A stretch of DNA of 64,000 nucleotides. Origin: Geomonas sp. Red32 (GTDB lineage Bacteria; Desulfobacterota; Desulfuromonadia; Geobacterales; Geobacteraceae). The position numbers and the translations under genes were made by a program. Location of the stretch: the NCBI RefSeq assembly GCF_023652955.1, contig NZ_JAKLOY010000007.1, positions 186,001 to 250,000 on the forward strand. The letters are read 5' to 3'. Below are positions 36,055-44,674 of the stretch, in pieces. A model generated the notes under the pieces. That model did not search any database. It was not told where the DNA came from and worked only from the letters and a program-made list of their open reading frames with translations. How positions within the stretch are numbered: position 1 is the first letter of the stretch; each line of letters starts with the position of its first letter.

Positions 36055-36759
36055 GTGAACTACTTCATGGTCAGAGTGCGCAGGAGAATAGCAGGCTTGC
36101 TGCAAGCCTTGGTCAATCCTCCCGATATCTGCGTCAGCGTTTCGCAACCGGAGCTGATCCATCCGGCGGCCCAGTTGAGGAACTCCATACTGGGCGGCCG
36201 GATCAAGGTCGGAAAGAACTCCATCATCAAGGAGGCCTACCTTTCCGGAGGCGACATCTCCATCGGCCGCAACACCAGTCTGTGGGGACCCAACATTGAC
36301 ATCTACTGCTGGCTCAATCCGGTCACCGTCGGGAGTTTCTGCTCCATCGCCCGCAATGTCTCGATGCAGGAATACAACCACAGGATCGACCGGTGCAGCA
36401 GTTACTTCTTTGCCGGCAACGTCTTTGGTGGCAATCAGAGCGAGGATATGGTATCCCGGGGACCGATCGTGATCGGTAACGACGTCTGGATCGGTTCCCA
36501 GGTGGTGGTCGTTTCTGGTGCCGTCATCGGCGACGGTGCGGTGATCGGCGCCAACAGCGTGGTCACCGGAACCATCCCCCCCTACGCCATCGCCGCCGGA
36601 AGCCCCGCCAAGGTGATCAAGTACCGCTTCGACCAGGAGATCGTTGACCGGTTGCTGGCCTTGAAGTGGTGGGAGTGGGACGACGACCGTATCTCCCGGA
36701 ACAGGGAGTTCTTTCTCAACCCCATGAGCCATGAGTTGCTCGACCAGGTCAAGGACTGA
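36055..36759 (+). CDS. hexapeptide-repeat acyltransferase
   Basis: 234 residues, left-handed beta-helix (LbH) acetyltransferase of the CatB/WbbJ group. Hexapeptide pattern runs through residues about 45-175 (GGRIKVGKNSIIKEAYLSGG, IVIGNDVWIGSQVVVVSGAVIGDGAVIGANSVVT), ending IPPYAIAAGSPAKVIKYRF, the classical C-terminal motif. GTG start; an ATG 12 nt downstream is an alternative. Likely O- or N-acetylates a sugar. Next to an aminotransferase, as in the 4-amino-sugar acetylation pairs (for example PglC/D or LegC/H types). Confidence 0.88.
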   Translation: MNYFMVRVRRRIAGLLQALVNPPDICVSVSQPELIHPAAQLRNSILGGRIKVGKNSIIKEAYLSGGDISIGRNTSLWGPNIDIYCWLNPVTVGSFCSIARNVSMQEYNHRIDRCSSYFFAGNVFGGNQSEDMVSRGPIVIGNDVWIGSQVVVVSGAVIGDGAVIGANSVVTGTIPPYAIAAGSPAKVIKYRFDQEIVDRLLALKWWEWDDDRISRNREFFLNPMSHELLDQVKD

Positions 36760-36766
36760 TACAGCT

Positions 36767-37963
36767 ATGACGGATAACAACAAGGTGAGAGCCGGTTTCC
36801 TCGTGTACGGGGCTCCGGCCATCGAGGCGCCCGAGATCGAGGAAGTGGTGGCCTGCATGGAGAGTGGTTGGCTCGGGACCGGTCCCCGGGTGGCGCAGTT
36901 CGAGCGCGACTTCGCCGCCTACCAGGGGGTGAGCCACGTCGCGGCCCTTAACTCCTGCACGGCCGCGCTCCACTTGAGCATGGTGGCTGCCGGTATCAGG
37001 CCGGGCGACGAGGTGATCACCACCCCGCTTACCTTCTGCGCCACCGTCAACGCCATCATTCACGCCGGGGGGACCCCGGTCTTGGCCGATATCGACCCGG
37101 TTACCATGAACATCGATCCCGCCGAGATAGAGCGGAAGATCACCGCAAAGACCAAGGCGGTGATCCCGGTCCACTTCGCCGGGCGCCCCTGCCGGATGGA
37201 CGCCATCATGACCATCGCCAAGCGGCATGGCCTGAAGGTCATCGAAGACTGCGCCCACGCCATCGAAACCGAGTATCGCGGCAAAAAGGCCGGCACCTTC
37301 GGCGATTTCGGCTGTTTTTCCTTCTACGTGACGAAGAACGTGATAACCGGGGAAGGGGGGATGGTGGTGGCCAAACGGGAGGAGGATATCGGCCGCATCA
37401 AGATCCTCGGCCTGCACGGCATGAGCAAGGACGCCTGGAAGCGCTTCGGCGACGAGGGGTTCAAGCACTACTACCTCGTCGAGTGCGGCTACAAGTACAA
37501 CATGATGGACCTGCAGGCCGCCATCGGCATCCACCAACTGGCCCGGGTGGAGACCAACTGGGCCAAAAGGGAGCTGATCTGGGGGCGCTACGACGAAGCC
37601 TTCGGGCCTTTGCCGGTCGCAATTCCCGCGCCCGTGGAGCAGGAAACCAGGCACGCCCGCCATCTCTACACCATCCTGATCGACGAGGAGAAGACCGGGA
37701 TCTCCCGCGACCGCTTCCTCGATCTGATGACCGCCCGCAATATCGGGGTCGGGGTCCACTACCTGAGCCTCCCCGAACACCCGTACTACCAGGATACCTT
37801 CGGCTGGAGGCCGGAGGATTACCCGCACGCCATGCGGGTCGGGCGGCAAACCGTGAGCCTTCCCCTCTCTCCCAAGCTCACCGACCAGGACGTGGAGGAC
37901 GTGATCTCCTCGGTGAAGGCGGTGCTGGCGGGGGGGAGCGCGACGGAAGGGGGAAGAGCCTAG
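36767..37963 (+). CDS. DegT/DnrJ/EryC1/StrS sugar aminotransferase
   Basis: 398-residue PLP enzyme that transaminates a nucleotide-linked keto-sugar. N-terminal MESGWLGTGPRVAQFE, SCTAALHLSM, TPLTFCATVNAI, VIEDCAHAIET and the PLP lysine K190 in SFYVTKNVITGEGGM are all family signatures (ArnB/PseC-like). It follows the acyltransferase by 7 nt and is directly abutted by a radical SAM gene. It may supply the amino group of a 4-amino-4-deoxy sugar that the acyltransferase then acetylates. No 4,6-dehydratase is present in the window. Confidence 0.9.
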   Translation: MTDNNKVRAGFLVYGAPAIEAPEIEEVVACMESGWLGTGPRVAQFERDFAAYQGVSHVAALNSCTAALHLSMVAAGIRPGDEVITTPLTFCATVNAIIHAGGTPVLADIDPVTMNIDPAEIERKITAKTKAVIPVHFAGRPCRMDAIMTIAKRHGLKVIEDCAHAIETEYRGKKAGTFGDFGCFSFYVTKNVITGEGGMVVAKREEDIGRIKILGLHGMSKDAWKRFGDEGFKHYYLVECGYKYNMMDLQAAIGIHQLARVETNWAKRELIWGRYDEAFGPLPVAIPAPVEQETRHARHLYTILIDEEKTGISRDRFLDLMTARNIGVGVHYLSLPEHPYYQDTFGWRPEDYPHAMRVGRQTVSLPLSPKLTDQDVEDVISSVKAVLAGGSATEGGRA

Positions 37964-39439
37964 ATGACGGCAACCCTCAAATACCGCCGCGTGCTGTTCG
38001 TTTACCCCAACTACCCGGGGAACCATTACGGCGGCGAAAACCAGTTCCCTCCCATGGGCATCGGCTACCTCTGCGAGGTGCTTGAAGGGATCGGTGTGGA
38101 GACGGCCCTGGTCGACATGGGGAAGCTCTGGCCGCTCGAGTACCTTTTCGAACGGATCGCCGAGTTCCGGCCGGACCTTGTAGCCATCTCGCTGATGACC
38201 TTCCGGTACCGCCATCACTACGAGTTGATCGAGGCGGTCAAGAAGAGGTTCCCGGCCATCCCCGTCATCGGCGGCGGCCCCCATCTGACCGCCTGGAAAA
38301 CGAAGGTGCTGGAGCAGTGCCCCTCCCTTGATTTCGGCGTCTCGTTGGAAGGGGAGTACCCGATGAAGGAGCTCTGCCAGGGGGCCGAAGTCGGGAGCAT
38401 CAAGGGGCTCATCCACCGCCGGGGCTCGGATATCGTCTTCAACGGCGAACGGGAGCTGGTGGCTGACCTGGACCAGATCCCCTTCCCGAGGTACCGCTCG
38501 TTTGACCTTAGCCGCTACCATTCGGGAGTCTTTCTCTGTTCCTCCCGCGGTTGCCCCTACCACTGCATCTTCTGCCAGTCCAAGAGCATGCTCGGCAGAA
38601 AGTTCCGGGCCAGAAGCGCGGGGAACATCTTCGAGGAGATCGCCTACTGGTACCAGCTCGGATACCGGCACTTCAATTTCGTGGACGACAACTTCACCCT
38701 GCAAAAGGGGAGGATCCTCGAGCTCTGCTCGTTGCTGGAGAAAGCCGGCTTCGACGACCTCGATTTCTACGTTTCCGGCGTCCGGGCGGACCGGGTGGAC
38801 CACGAGCTGCTGGTTGCCATGAAACGGGCCGGTTTCACCCACCTCTCCTTCGGGGTCGAGTCGGCCTCCGACGAGATCCTCAAGGTACTGAAGAAGCACG
38901 AGACCGTCGAGGAAATCGAGGCGGCGGTGAAGACCGCCAACGAGCTTGGTTTTTACGTGGTGCTCTACTTCATCGTCGGCAGTCCCCACGAAACGCTCGA
39001 CGACGTCAGGAAGTCGATCGCCTTCGCGGAAAAGTACGCCAGCGGCGGCTGCAATTTCGGGAGCCTCATGCCCATCCCCGATACCACCTTGATGGAGTGG
39101 GTGACCGAGCACGGCACCCTCCTGATGGAGCCGGAGCATTACCTGAACGACCTCGCGGAGTACGAGCGGGTTCCCTATTTCGACGGGCCGGGGATGACGC
39201 TCGAGGAAAAGAAGACCGCCCTCCGCATTACCCAGGAGACGAAGGAGCGGTTAGAGAAAAGGTACCGGCGCCGGTACCGGCTGGATACCTTCCGAAACGA
39301 CCTGCGCGGCAAGGGGGTTGCCAAGGCGGTTATCGTCCAGGGAGTGATCGCCGCCCTGGAGATCCCGCTGGTCGCGCGGCTCTATAACGGCAGGGTGAAA
39401 CGGTTGGGACAGGCCGTGAAGAAGAGACTGAAACTATGA
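37964..39439 (+). CDS. second B12-binding-domain radical SAM protein
   Basis: 491 residues, same architecture as the gene at 33067 but clearly divergent. The B12-binding-type domain (1-150) reads RVLFVYPNYPGNHYGGENQFPPMGIGYLCEVL, with GGGPHLTAWKTKVLE; no DxHxxG histidine. 4Fe-4S motif C197-x3-C201-x2-C204 (GCPYHCIFCQS) is followed by FNFVDDNFTL and HLSFGVESASDEILK. A basic C-terminal tail (residues about 430-491). It starts immediately after the aminotransferase stop and overlaps the next glycosyltransferase by 4 nt. Having two such enzymes in one glycan cluster is unusual. Confidence 0.82.
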   Translation: MTATLKYRRVLFVYPNYPGNHYGGENQFPPMGIGYLCEVLEGIGVETALVDMGKLWPLEYLFERIAEFRPDLVAISLMTFRYRHHYELIEAVKKRFPAIPVIGGGPHLTAWKTKVLEQCPSLDFGVSLEGEYPMKELCQGAEVGSIKGLIHRRGSDIVFNGERELVADLDQIPFPRYRSFDLSRYHSGVFLCSSRGCPYHCIFCQSKSMLGRKFRARSAGNIFEEIAYWYQLGYRHFNFVDDNFTLQKGRILELCSLLEKAGFDDLDFYVSGVRADRVDHELLVAMKRAGFTHLSFGVESASDEILKVLKKHETVEEIEAAVKTANELGFYVVLYFIVGSPHETLDDVRKSIAFAEKYASGGCNFGSLMPIPDTTLMEWVTEHGTLLMEPEHYLNDLAEYERVPYFDGPGMTLEEKKTALRITQETKERLEKRYRRRYRLDTFRNDLRGKGVAKAVIVQGVIAALEIPLVARLYNGRVKRLGQAVKKRLKL

Positions 39440-40365
39440 CGACCATGCTGGTCAGCGTCATCGTCCCCACCTATAACCGGGCGCACTTAATCGGCAGAGC
39501 GCTGCAAAGCATCATGGCCCAGAGTCACCGCGAGCTCGAGGTGATCGTGGTGGACGACGGCTCCACCGACGATACCGAAAAGGTGGTGGCCACCTTAAGC
39601 GCGCAATGGGGACGGCCGGTGAGGTACGTCGCAAAGAGTAACGGCGGCTGCGCATCGGCCCGCAACCTCGGGATTTCGCTCGCCACCGGGGATGCCGTCG
39701 CTTTCCTCGACTCCGACGACGAGTGGTTGCCGACCGCCATCGAGGAGATGGTCGCCACCCTGCAAGGAAGCGGCGCCGATTTCGTCTACAGCCCGGCCTA
39801 CACCCGTATCGGCGGAAGGGACACCCTGGTCTATCCGACCGCCGCCGGCGACCCCGACCGCTTCGCGGAACGACACTTCTTTACCACCAGGGTGTACGTC
39901 TGCTGCCTGTTGTACCGCCGCCGCGTCTTCGAGCGTTTCCGCTATCAGGAGTCGCTGCGCTACAACGAGGATTCCGACCTGCTGCAGAGGATTGCCATCG
40001 TCTTCCGGGCCGCCTACCTCGACAAGCCGACCGCGGTCGTCCACTACCACAGCGCCAACAAGTCGTCCAACCGGGTGGAAATCAACCGCGCGCTCCTTAA
40101 AAGCGCCGAAAGCATCCTGGCCGAGTTCCCCGACTTCAGGACCAGACTCGCCGGGGAAGGGGACCGCAGGATCGGCGAGATCGTGGCGCAGCTAGCCGGC
40201 GAACTGGTTCTCCAGAAGAGGTTTCCCGAGGTGGTTGCCCTGGGGGCGGAGTACCGGCTCAGGCTGCTCGACCGGCTCTCTGCGCTCCTCAAGACGCCGC
40301 TATTCGAAATCGCGGCGAGGAAGGGACGGCGTCTGGCGGAGATGGTGGCGGGAGGAGGGGAGTGA
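39436..40365 (+). CDS. glycosyltransferase family 2
   Basis: 309 residues, GT-A. It opens VSVIVPTYNRAHLIGRALQSIMAQ, then EVIVVDDGSTDDTEKV, GGCASARNLGISLATGDAVAFLDSDDEWLP (DxD) and RYNEDSDLLQRI, the ED acceptor-base motif. The last 60 residues are helical and basic. Overlaps both neighbours by 4 nt, so it is translated as part of a coupled run (37964-41594). Confidence 0.9.
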   Translation: MTTMLVSVIVPTYNRAHLIGRALQSIMAQSHRELEVIVVDDGSTDDTEKVVATLSAQWGRPVRYVAKSNGGCASARNLGISLATGDAVAFLDSDDEWLPTAIEEMVATLQGSGADFVYSPAYTRIGGRDTLVYPTAAGDPDRFAERHFFTTRVYVCCLLYRRRVFERFRYQESLRYNEDSDLLQRIAIVFRAAYLDKPTAVVHYHSANKSSNRVEINRALLKSAESILAEFPDFRTRLAGEGDRRIGEIVAQLAGELVLQKRFPEVVALGAEYRLRLLDRLSALLKTPLFEIAARKGRRLAEMVAGGGE

Positions 40366-41594
40366 CCGGCCGTACTCATCGAGCATTGCGAGCAGCATCC
40401 GCCGGATCGGATACCGGTCCGGTCCGGGTCGGTGAACTGCTGCACTGCTACCTGGCGCCCACCGAAAACTGGTGCTATCGGCTGCTCGACGCGCTGAGCG
40501 GGGTGCAGTTGACGGTGGTGACCGCAAACCTCTCCGGGGAGGAACGCTTCCCCCTTCGCGACGCTCGCTTCGTGGTGGGCCCCCTGGCACGGCGTTTCGC
40601 GCTGGGAACCACGGCGGCCGAAGGGCTTTTGGTGACGGTCCGCCGGGCGCTTCTACTGGCCTGGCGCCCCTGGGTAATCTGGCGCTGCCGAAAGCTCCAG
40701 CTTTTGCACGCCCATTTCTCCTTTATGGCCTGGGACTATCTCTGGCTTGCCCGGGCCCTTTCCCTACCGCTGGTGGTCTCCTTTTACGGCTTCGACTACG
40801 AGTGGCTTCCGGGGAGCGATCCGAAGTGGGTGCGCCGGTACGGGACTCTTTTCCGGGAGGCCAGCATGTTCCTGACCGAGGGAGAATTCGGACGCAGCCG
40901 GCTGATCGAGATGGGGTGCCCCCCTTCCAAAGTCAGGGTGCTCCATCTCGGGGTCGACCCCGGCAGCATCCCGCTCTTTAAACGAGAGAAACGCCCCGGG
41001 CGTCTGCGCCTTCTGCAGATGGCGAGCTTCACGGAGAAGAAGGGGTACGACGTCACCGTGGAGGCCTTCGCCCGGGCCCTCGCGCGCTGCCCCGAGATGA
41101 CCCTGACGCTGGTGGGAAGGGATCAGGACGGCCTGCGGGGGCGGATCCAGGCCCGGATAGCTGAGCTGGGGGTCGGAGGGCGGGTGGAGATGGTCGACGG
41201 GGTGCCTTTCGAGGAGCTGCACCGGTTCTTCGCGGACTTCGACGTATTCATCCACCCCAGCCGCTACAGCGCCTCCCGGGACTGCGAGGGGGGCGCTCCG
41301 GTGGTGCTCCTGGACGCCCAGGCGACCGGACTGCCGGTGATCTCGACCACCCACTGCGATATCCCGGATGAGGTCGTCCACGGCGAGAGCGGCTTGCTCG
41401 CGCCGGAAGGAGACGTCGCCGCCCTGGCCGCCTTCGTCGAGCGCTTCTACCTGATGGACGACGCCGAGTACCAGCGCTTCAGCCGGGCCGCGCGCCGGCA
41501 CGTGGAGAAGGAGTACGACCTTTCCTGCAGCGCCGCGCAGCTGCGGGAGATCTATCGGGAAGTCGCCAGATCCAGCGAAGGAGCAGATCATTGA
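40362..41594 (+). CDS. glycosyltransferase family 4
   Basis: 410 residues, GT-B. Acceptor domain (about 20-200) includes LLHAHFSFMAWDYLWLA and VVSFYGFDYEWLPG; donor domain shows RLRLLQMASFTEKKGYDVTVEAFARAL (start of the donor fold), ADFDVFIHPS and the E-x7-E-like EGGAPVVLLDAQATGLPVISTTHCDIPDEVVHGESGLL. This is typical of colanic-acid or O-antigen biosynthesis transferases. GTG start overlapping the previous stop by 4 nt (GTGA). Confidence 0.9.
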   Translation: MTGRTHRALRAASAGSDTGPVRVGELLHCYLAPTENWCYRLLDALSGVQLTVVTANLSGEERFPLRDARFVVGPLARRFALGTTAAEGLLVTVRRALLLAWRPWVIWRCRKLQLLHAHFSFMAWDYLWLARALSLPLVVSFYGFDYEWLPGSDPKWVRRYGTLFREASMFLTEGEFGRSRLIEMGCPPSKVRVLHLGVDPGSIPLFKREKRPGRLRLLQMASFTEKKGYDVTVEAFARALARCPEMTLTLVGRDQDGLRGRIQARIAELGVGGRVEMVDGVPFEELHRFFADFDVFIHPSRYSASRDCEGGAPVVLLDAQATGLPVISTTHCDIPDEVVHGESGLLAPEGDVAALAAFVERFYLMDDAEYQRFSRAARRHVEKEYDLSCSAAQLREIYREVARSSEGADH

Positions 41595-41628
41595 CGGTTG
41601 TAACCCAGGGGAAAGGGCGGAAAGAAGC

Positions 41629-42864
41629 ATGAGGCTGGTCCGGATAACAACGCTCTATCCCTCCTACCTCGCCCGGTTCTACGCGCAACGGCCGGGACTC
41701 GCCGGTGCGAGCTTCGCCGAGCAGAAGGTGGCCTTCGATTTCGACGCCTCTGGGAGTGCTGATTTCTGGAGTCATGCGCTCGCCCCCCTCGGATACCAGG
41801 GGACGGAGCTGATCCTGAACGCCGAACCGATGCAGCGGGCCTGGGCGAGGGAGAACGGCTTCGCAGACCCTGCCGGCGTCCCGCTCGACCAGATCGCCAT
41901 CGAACAGGTGCGCAGGTTCCGGCCGGAGGTGCTCTGGTTCGACGACAGCGATGAGCGGGTTCTGGCTGCCATCAGGTCGGCCGTCCCCTCCATCCGTCTC
42001 GCCTTGGGCTGGACGGGGAGTGCGGTGCCCCGCTCGACGCACTGGCGGCACCTCGACCTGGTCCTCTCCTGCGCCCCCGAGTCGGTAGAATACCTGCGCG
42101 CACAGGGGGTGCCGGCCGAGCATCTGCACCACAGTTTCGATCCGCGCATCAACGAGCGGCTGGCGGCCCGGGAGAAGCTGTATCCGCTCAGCTTCATTGG
42201 ACAGCTAATCCGGACCAGCCAGTTTCACCTGCAGCGCGAGGAGCTGCTGCTCGCGCTGGCCAAGGTCACCGAGATCGCCATCTTCTCCTCCAGCGCGCGG
42301 CTGGGACGGTTCAACAACTTTAAGGCCTGGCTCTCGGTCTGGATCCACCACTCCTTCAATATCCTGAAAAGGGTGGGCATCGACCGGGATTGGCTCGCCA
42401 GGCTGCCGCAGGTCGGCTGGATCGCCGAAGAGGAGGAGACGCCCCCTTCTTTCATCGTTCATCCTGCCCTCCGGCCGTTTCTCAAGCCGGACGTCTACGG
42501 CCTCGAGATGTTCCAGGTGCTAAGGGATTCCAAGATCGCCCTCAACATCCACGCCGATTCCTCGCCGCGCTACGCCTCGAACATGCGGCTTTTCGAGATC
42601 ACCGGGGTGGGAGGGTGCATGGTGGCGGACTGGAAGGAGAACTTCGCCGAGCTGTTCGTGCCGGACCAGGAAGTGGTACTGTACCGGTCGCCGCAGGAGT
42701 GCCTCGAAAAGGTCCGTTGGCTGTGCGAGAATCCTGCCGAGCGGGAGCGGATTGCCGCGGCCGGCCAGCAGCGGACTCTTTCCTGTCATACCTTCGCCCA
42801 CCGGGCGGTGGAGCTCGACGGCATCATCAGAAGATTCATCGCTGGCAAACGGGGAAGCCGGTGA
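41629..42864 (+). CDS. CgeB-like glycosyltransferase family protein
   Basis: 411 residues. It has an N-terminal Rossmann-like half (FRPEVLWFDDSDERVLAAI, RLALGWTGSAVPRS) and a C-terminal CgeB/Glyco_trans_1_2-like half (VYGLEMFQVLRDSKIALNIHADSSPRYASNMRLFEITGVGGCMVADWKENF, then LVPDQEVVLY-type and the HTFAHRA ending), which is diagnostic of the CgeB group. DSKIALNxH and NMRLFExTGVGG are the strongest motifs. Substrate unknown. Its stop overlaps a 13-codon ATG frame (42864-42905) that ends abruptly. Confidence 0.82.
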   Translation: MRLVRITTLYPSYLARFYAQRPGLAGASFAEQKVAFDFDASGSADFWSHALAPLGYQGTELILNAEPMQRAWARENGFADPAGVPLDQIAIEQVRRFRPEVLWFDDSDERVLAAIRSAVPSIRLALGWTGSAVPRSTHWRHLDLVLSCAPESVEYLRAQGVPAEHLHHSFDPRINERLAAREKLYPLSFIGQLIRTSQFHLQREELLLALAKVTEIAIFSSSARLGRFNNFKAWLSVWIHHSFNILKRVGIDRDWLARLPQVGWIAEEEETPPSFIVHPALRPFLKPDVYGLEMFQVLRDSKIALNIHADSSPRYASNMRLFEITGVGGCMVADWKENFAELFVPDQEVVLYRSPQECLEKVRWLCENPAERERIAAAGQQRTLSCHTFAHRAVELDGIIRRFIAGKRGSR

Positions 42865-43104
42865 TGGTAAGCGAAAGCCTGCAGAAGTCCTGCGACGAGC
42901 AGTAAGTACCACGACAGCGACCGGCCTTGGCGCATGGTGTGCGCCAAGCAGAAGGTCCGCAACATCCAGGAGTCTGCCGCGGGGCGCGAACGCCTGCGGA
43001 AGGGAATCACCGTCCGGGACCTGCTGCTGATCGCCGCGCTGACTGCGCTTCGTTTTCCGCTGAAGGCTGTCCTGAAGCCTTTCTTCAAGCACATTATCGT
43101 CTGA
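42864..43104 (+). pseudogene. coding remnant between two glycan genes
   Basis: After the CgeB-like gene, an ATG overlapping its stop as TGATG opens a 13-residue frame (MVSESLQKSCDEQ) that stops at 42903. In the next frame, open from 42871 to 43104, comes KYHDSDRPWRMVCAKQKVRN and then a helical, basic end (RFPLKAVLKPFFKHIIV). Codons there have G or C at most third positions, as in real genes of this genome. The only good ATG in that frame is at 42934, giving 56 residues. It looks like the start and the end of a once longer gene (perhaps a transferase) joined by an internal deletion or frameshift, though a genuine 56-residue protein is possible. Confidence 0.5.
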
Positions 43105-43117
43105 CAGGGGAGAGCCC

Positions 43118-43549
43118 ATGATCGAGCAGGTCCAGGCCGGGGGGGAACTTCTGGCCATCATTCTCAGGGAAGGTTTCAACACCCCAGGCATCCACTTTCT
43201 GACTCCGGGGGAATTCTCCCAGCAGCTTGCCTACATGCGGCATCCGGCCGGCAAGCTGATCGAGCCGCACGTTCATAATCCGGTCCATCGCGAGGTCTCC
43301 CTCACCCAGGAAGTGCTGCTGGTCAGGCGAGGAAAGGTACGGGTCGACTTCTACGACAACGGGCAAAACTATGTGGAAAGCAGGATCCTGTCGGCAGGGG
43401 ACACCATCCTCCTTGCCTCCGGCGGCCACGGATTCGAGGCCCTCGAGGAGCTGGAGATGATCGAGGTCAAGCAGGGCCCCTTCGCCGGCGACGGCGACAA
43501 GACCAGGTTCCGCGGGATCACCGCCGACCAGGCGATCCTCGGGGAGTGA
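43118..43549 (+). CDS. cupin-fold protein of a sugar cluster
   Basis: 143 residues, single-domain cupin. LAYMRHPAGKLIEPHVHNPVHREV carries the metal-binding-type His residues, EVLLVRRGKVRVDFYDNG is the beta-barrel centre, and ILSAGDTILLASGGHGFE is the second cupin motif. Similar small cupins occur in nucleotide-sugar loci as ketoisomerases or epimerases, or as binding proteins; I cannot choose between these. GGGGAGAG lies upstream of the ATG and the aminotransferase follows after 3 nt, so the pair may act in sequence on one sugar. Confidence 0.75.
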   Translation: MIEQVQAGGELLAIILREGFNTPGIHFLTPGEFSQQLAYMRHPAGKLIEPHVHNPVHREVSLTQEVLLVRRGKVRVDFYDNGQNYVESRILSAGDTILLASGGHGFEALEELEMIEVKQGPFAGDGDKTRFRGITADQAILGE

Positions 43550-43552
43550 TCG

Positions 43553-44674
43553 ATGGGTGACTTCATTGCGGTGAACGAGCCGCTTTTGGACGGCAACGAG
43601 AAACGCTACCTCATGGAGTGCATCGAGACCGGCTGGATCTCCTCCGAGGGGCCGTTCGTGAAGGAGTTCGAGGAGCGCTTCGCCCGCCGGGTCGGGCGGG
43701 AGTGCGGGATCGCGGTCGCCAACGGCTCCGGGGCCCTCGACATCGCCGTCAAGGCCCTGCGGCTTGGGCCGGGGGACGAGGTGATCCTCCCCACCTTCAC
43801 CATCATCTCCTGCGCGGCCTCCATCGTCCGCTCGGGCGCCACCCCGGTGGTGGTCGACGCCGACCCGGTCACCTGGAACATGGACGTAGGCCAGGTCGAG
43901 GCCCGCATCACGCCGGCCACCAAGGCCATCATGGTGGTCCACATCTACGGCCTGCCGGTCGATATGGATCCGCTCCTGGAGCTTGCCCGCCGGCACGGCC
44001 TGAAGGTCATCGAGGACGCCGCCGAGATGCACGGCCAGACCTACCGGGGGAGGCCGTGCGGAAGCTTCGGCGACATCAGCACCTTCAGCTTCTATCCCAA
44101 CAAGCACGTAACCACCGGCGAGGGAGGGATGCTCGTCTGCGACGACCCCGGTCTCGCGGAGCGCTGCCGTTCGCTGCGCAACCTCTGCTTCCAGCCCTCC
44201 CGCCGCTTCGTCCACGAGGAGCTTGGGTGGAACTACCGGATGACCAACCTGCAGGCCGCCCTGGGACTTGCCCAGTTGGAGCGGCTGGACGAGTTCGTGG
44301 AGAAGAAACGGGCCATGGGACGGCGCTACCGTGAGCTTCTGGCGGGGATTCCCGGCCTCCAGATGCCGGCCGGCGACTGCGACTTTGCCGACAACATCTT
44401 CTGGGTCTTCGGGGTGGTGCTCGACGATGAACTTCCTTTCGACGCCCAGGAGGCGATGAGGAGGCTTTCGGCCTTGGGGATCGGGACCCGTCCGTTTTTC
44501 TGGCCCATGCACGAGCAGCCGGTCTTCACCGGTGGCGGCCTCTTCGCGGGGGAACGCCACCCGGTCGCCGAAAGGCTGGCCCGGCGCGGATTCTATCTTC
44601 CGAGCGGGCTTGCGCTGACCGGCGACCAGCAGGCCCGGGTGGCTGCCGCGGTCCGGGAGGCGGTCTGCCGATGA
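43553..44674 (+). CDS. DegT/DnrJ-type aminotransferase, perosamine-synthase-like
   Basis: 373-residue PLP enzyme. AVNEPLLDGNEKRYLMECIETGWISSEGPFVKEFE and VANGSGALDIAVKAL match the start of GDP-perosamine synthases (RfbE/Per), with HIYGLPVDMDPLLELA, VIEDAAEMHGQTYRG and PLP lysine K184 in SFYPNKHVTTGEGGM. The GDP-4-keto-6-deoxymannose-forming dehydratase (Gmd) is not in the window. It differs clearly from the aminotransferase at 36767, so the cluster makes at least two amino sugars. ATG of the next gene overlaps the stop by 4 nt. Confidence 0.88.
   Translation: MGDFIAVNEPLLDGNEKRYLMECIETGWISSEGPFVKEFEERFARRVGRECGIAVANGSGALDIAVKALRLGPGDEVILPTFTIISCAASIVRSGATPVVVDADPVTWNMDVGQVEARITPATKAIMVVHIYGLPVDMDPLLELARRHGLKVIEDAAEMHGQTYRGRPCGSFGDISTFSFYPNKHVTTGEGGMLVCDDPGLAERCRSLRNLCFQPSRRFVHEELGWNYRMTNLQAALGLAQLERLDEFVEKKRAMGRRYRELLAGIPGLQMPAGDCDFADNIFWVFGVVLDDELPFDAQEAMRRLSALGIGTRPFFWPMHEQPVFTGGGLFAGERHPVAERLARRGFYLPSGLALTGDQQARVAAAVREAVCR

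Noticed and set aside
36749..39139. Minus-strand open frame of about 800 codons opposite an aminotransferase and radical SAM gene
   Set aside because: Both plus-strand genes have complete catalytic motifs; the antisense translation has none.
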